Both the position numbers and the translations under genes were made by a program. Positions 63,775-64,000 of a stretch of DNA of 64,000 bases are shown in pieces (position 1 is the stretch's first letter; each line of letters starts with the position of its first letter). The notes below the pieces were generated by a model. That model made no database searches, was not told the DNA's origin, and saw nothing but the letters and a program-made list of their open reading frames with translations. Source of the stretch: Methylocaldum marinum (GTDB lineage: Bacteria > Pseudomonadota > Gammaproteobacteria > Methylococcales > Methylococcaceae); contig NZ_AP017928.1 in assembly GCF_003584645.1 (NCBI RefSeq), positions 4,850,833 through 4,914,832 on the forward strand, read 5' to 3'.

Positions 63775-64000
63775 TTAGCCGGGTTTCTCGAAAGCCAGCA
63801 CCAAATAGCGCAGAAGCCCCAGGCGGCTCGCCCATTCGGCGAACAGGGTCTCGATGATGGCCGACACCGTTTTTACGTTCATGTCCTTGGCCAGCTTCCG
63901 CACGAAATCGTAAGTGGGCAAGGTGTTGGAGGTAATGTCCTGTTCGTGCCGAACGATGAATCCGGTTTCCTCGGCCAGGCGGCGATAGTCCCGCAAGGTG
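63775..64000 (-). CDS. C-terminal part of a SAM-dependent methyltransferase (runs off the window)
   Basis: The frame is open to the window edge and ends at 63775. The visible ~74 residues read LRDYRRLAEETGFIVRHEQDITSNTLPTYDFVRKLA... and end LRYLVLAFEKPG. An RRLAEETGF...DIT..TLPTYDFV block followed by a YLVLAFEKP strand is the usual C-terminus of class I methyltransferases acting on small molecules. The start and SAM motifs lie outside the window. Confidence 0.65.
   Translation of the reverse strand, partial: TLRDYRRLAEETGFIVRHEQDITSNTLPTYDFVRKLAKDMNVKTVSAIIETLFAEWASRLGLLRYLVLAFEKPG

Overview
The window is about 62-64 % GC DNA from a Gram-negative bacterium, most likely a gammaproteobacterium. 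The evidence is a System I cytochrome c maturation operon, TonB-dependent and DUF1302-type outer-membrane proteins, PEP-CTERM sorting tails, abundant REP-like palindromes, and an ivbL-like leader before acetolactate synthase. A methanotroph of the Methylococcales fits the cytochrome-rich, PEP-CTERM-rich style. That is inference only: no methane or methanol oxidation gene is present.

Layout. Bases 1-14.3 kb are an accessory region: a chimeric pseudogene (ABC ATPase head joined to an EamA tail), AraC, MocR and LysR regulators, an AT-richer two-gene islet, a PhzF / aminotransferase / EamA operon, and a glutathione S-transferase gene split by an IS5-family element. A long REP array and a methyltransferase follow. 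From 25.7 kb back to 16.0 kb six genes read leftward: two paralogous PEP-CTERM proteins, a BNR/sialidase-fold protein with a dockerin-like tail, a cohesin-like PEP-CTERM protein, a beta-propeller/di-haem cytochrome with the same dockerin-like tail, and a TonB-dependent receptor. They look like one cell-surface assembly.

The centre of the window (26.6-46.9 kb) is a ten-gene rightward operon for a probable isonitrile (isocyanide) lipopeptide. It has an acyl-AMP ligase, a ScoE/Rv0097-type Fe(II) oxygenase and a FcoT/ScoD-type thioesterase. These are followed by an ACP-KS-ACP-C-A-PCP hybrid megasynthase and a second NRPS (docking-C-A-PCP-TE) fused in frame to a complete ABC-transporter ATPase. 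Next come its ABC-2 permease, a Tat-signal DJ-1/PfpI protein resembling isonitrile hydratase, and an RND/MMPL exporter with a LolA-like and a DUF1302-like partner. Known isonitrile lipopeptides bind copper, so a chalkophore-like role is a reasonable hypothesis. The KS insertion and the NRPS-ABC fusion set this locus apart from the described sco/inl clusters.

Downstream (46.9-53.3 kb, leftward) lie an outer-membrane barrel translationally coupled to a six-haem cytochrome, then a secreted TPR protein. An attenuator-controlled ilvB follows, whose ilvN partner is reduced to a stub by REP repeats. An IS110-family element sits precisely inside one REP unit, and its 5' noncoding end contains plausible bridge-RNA guides. 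After a beta/gamma-crystallin-like secreted protein, the window ends with ccmDEFGHI (leftward) and the 3' end of a methyltransferase.
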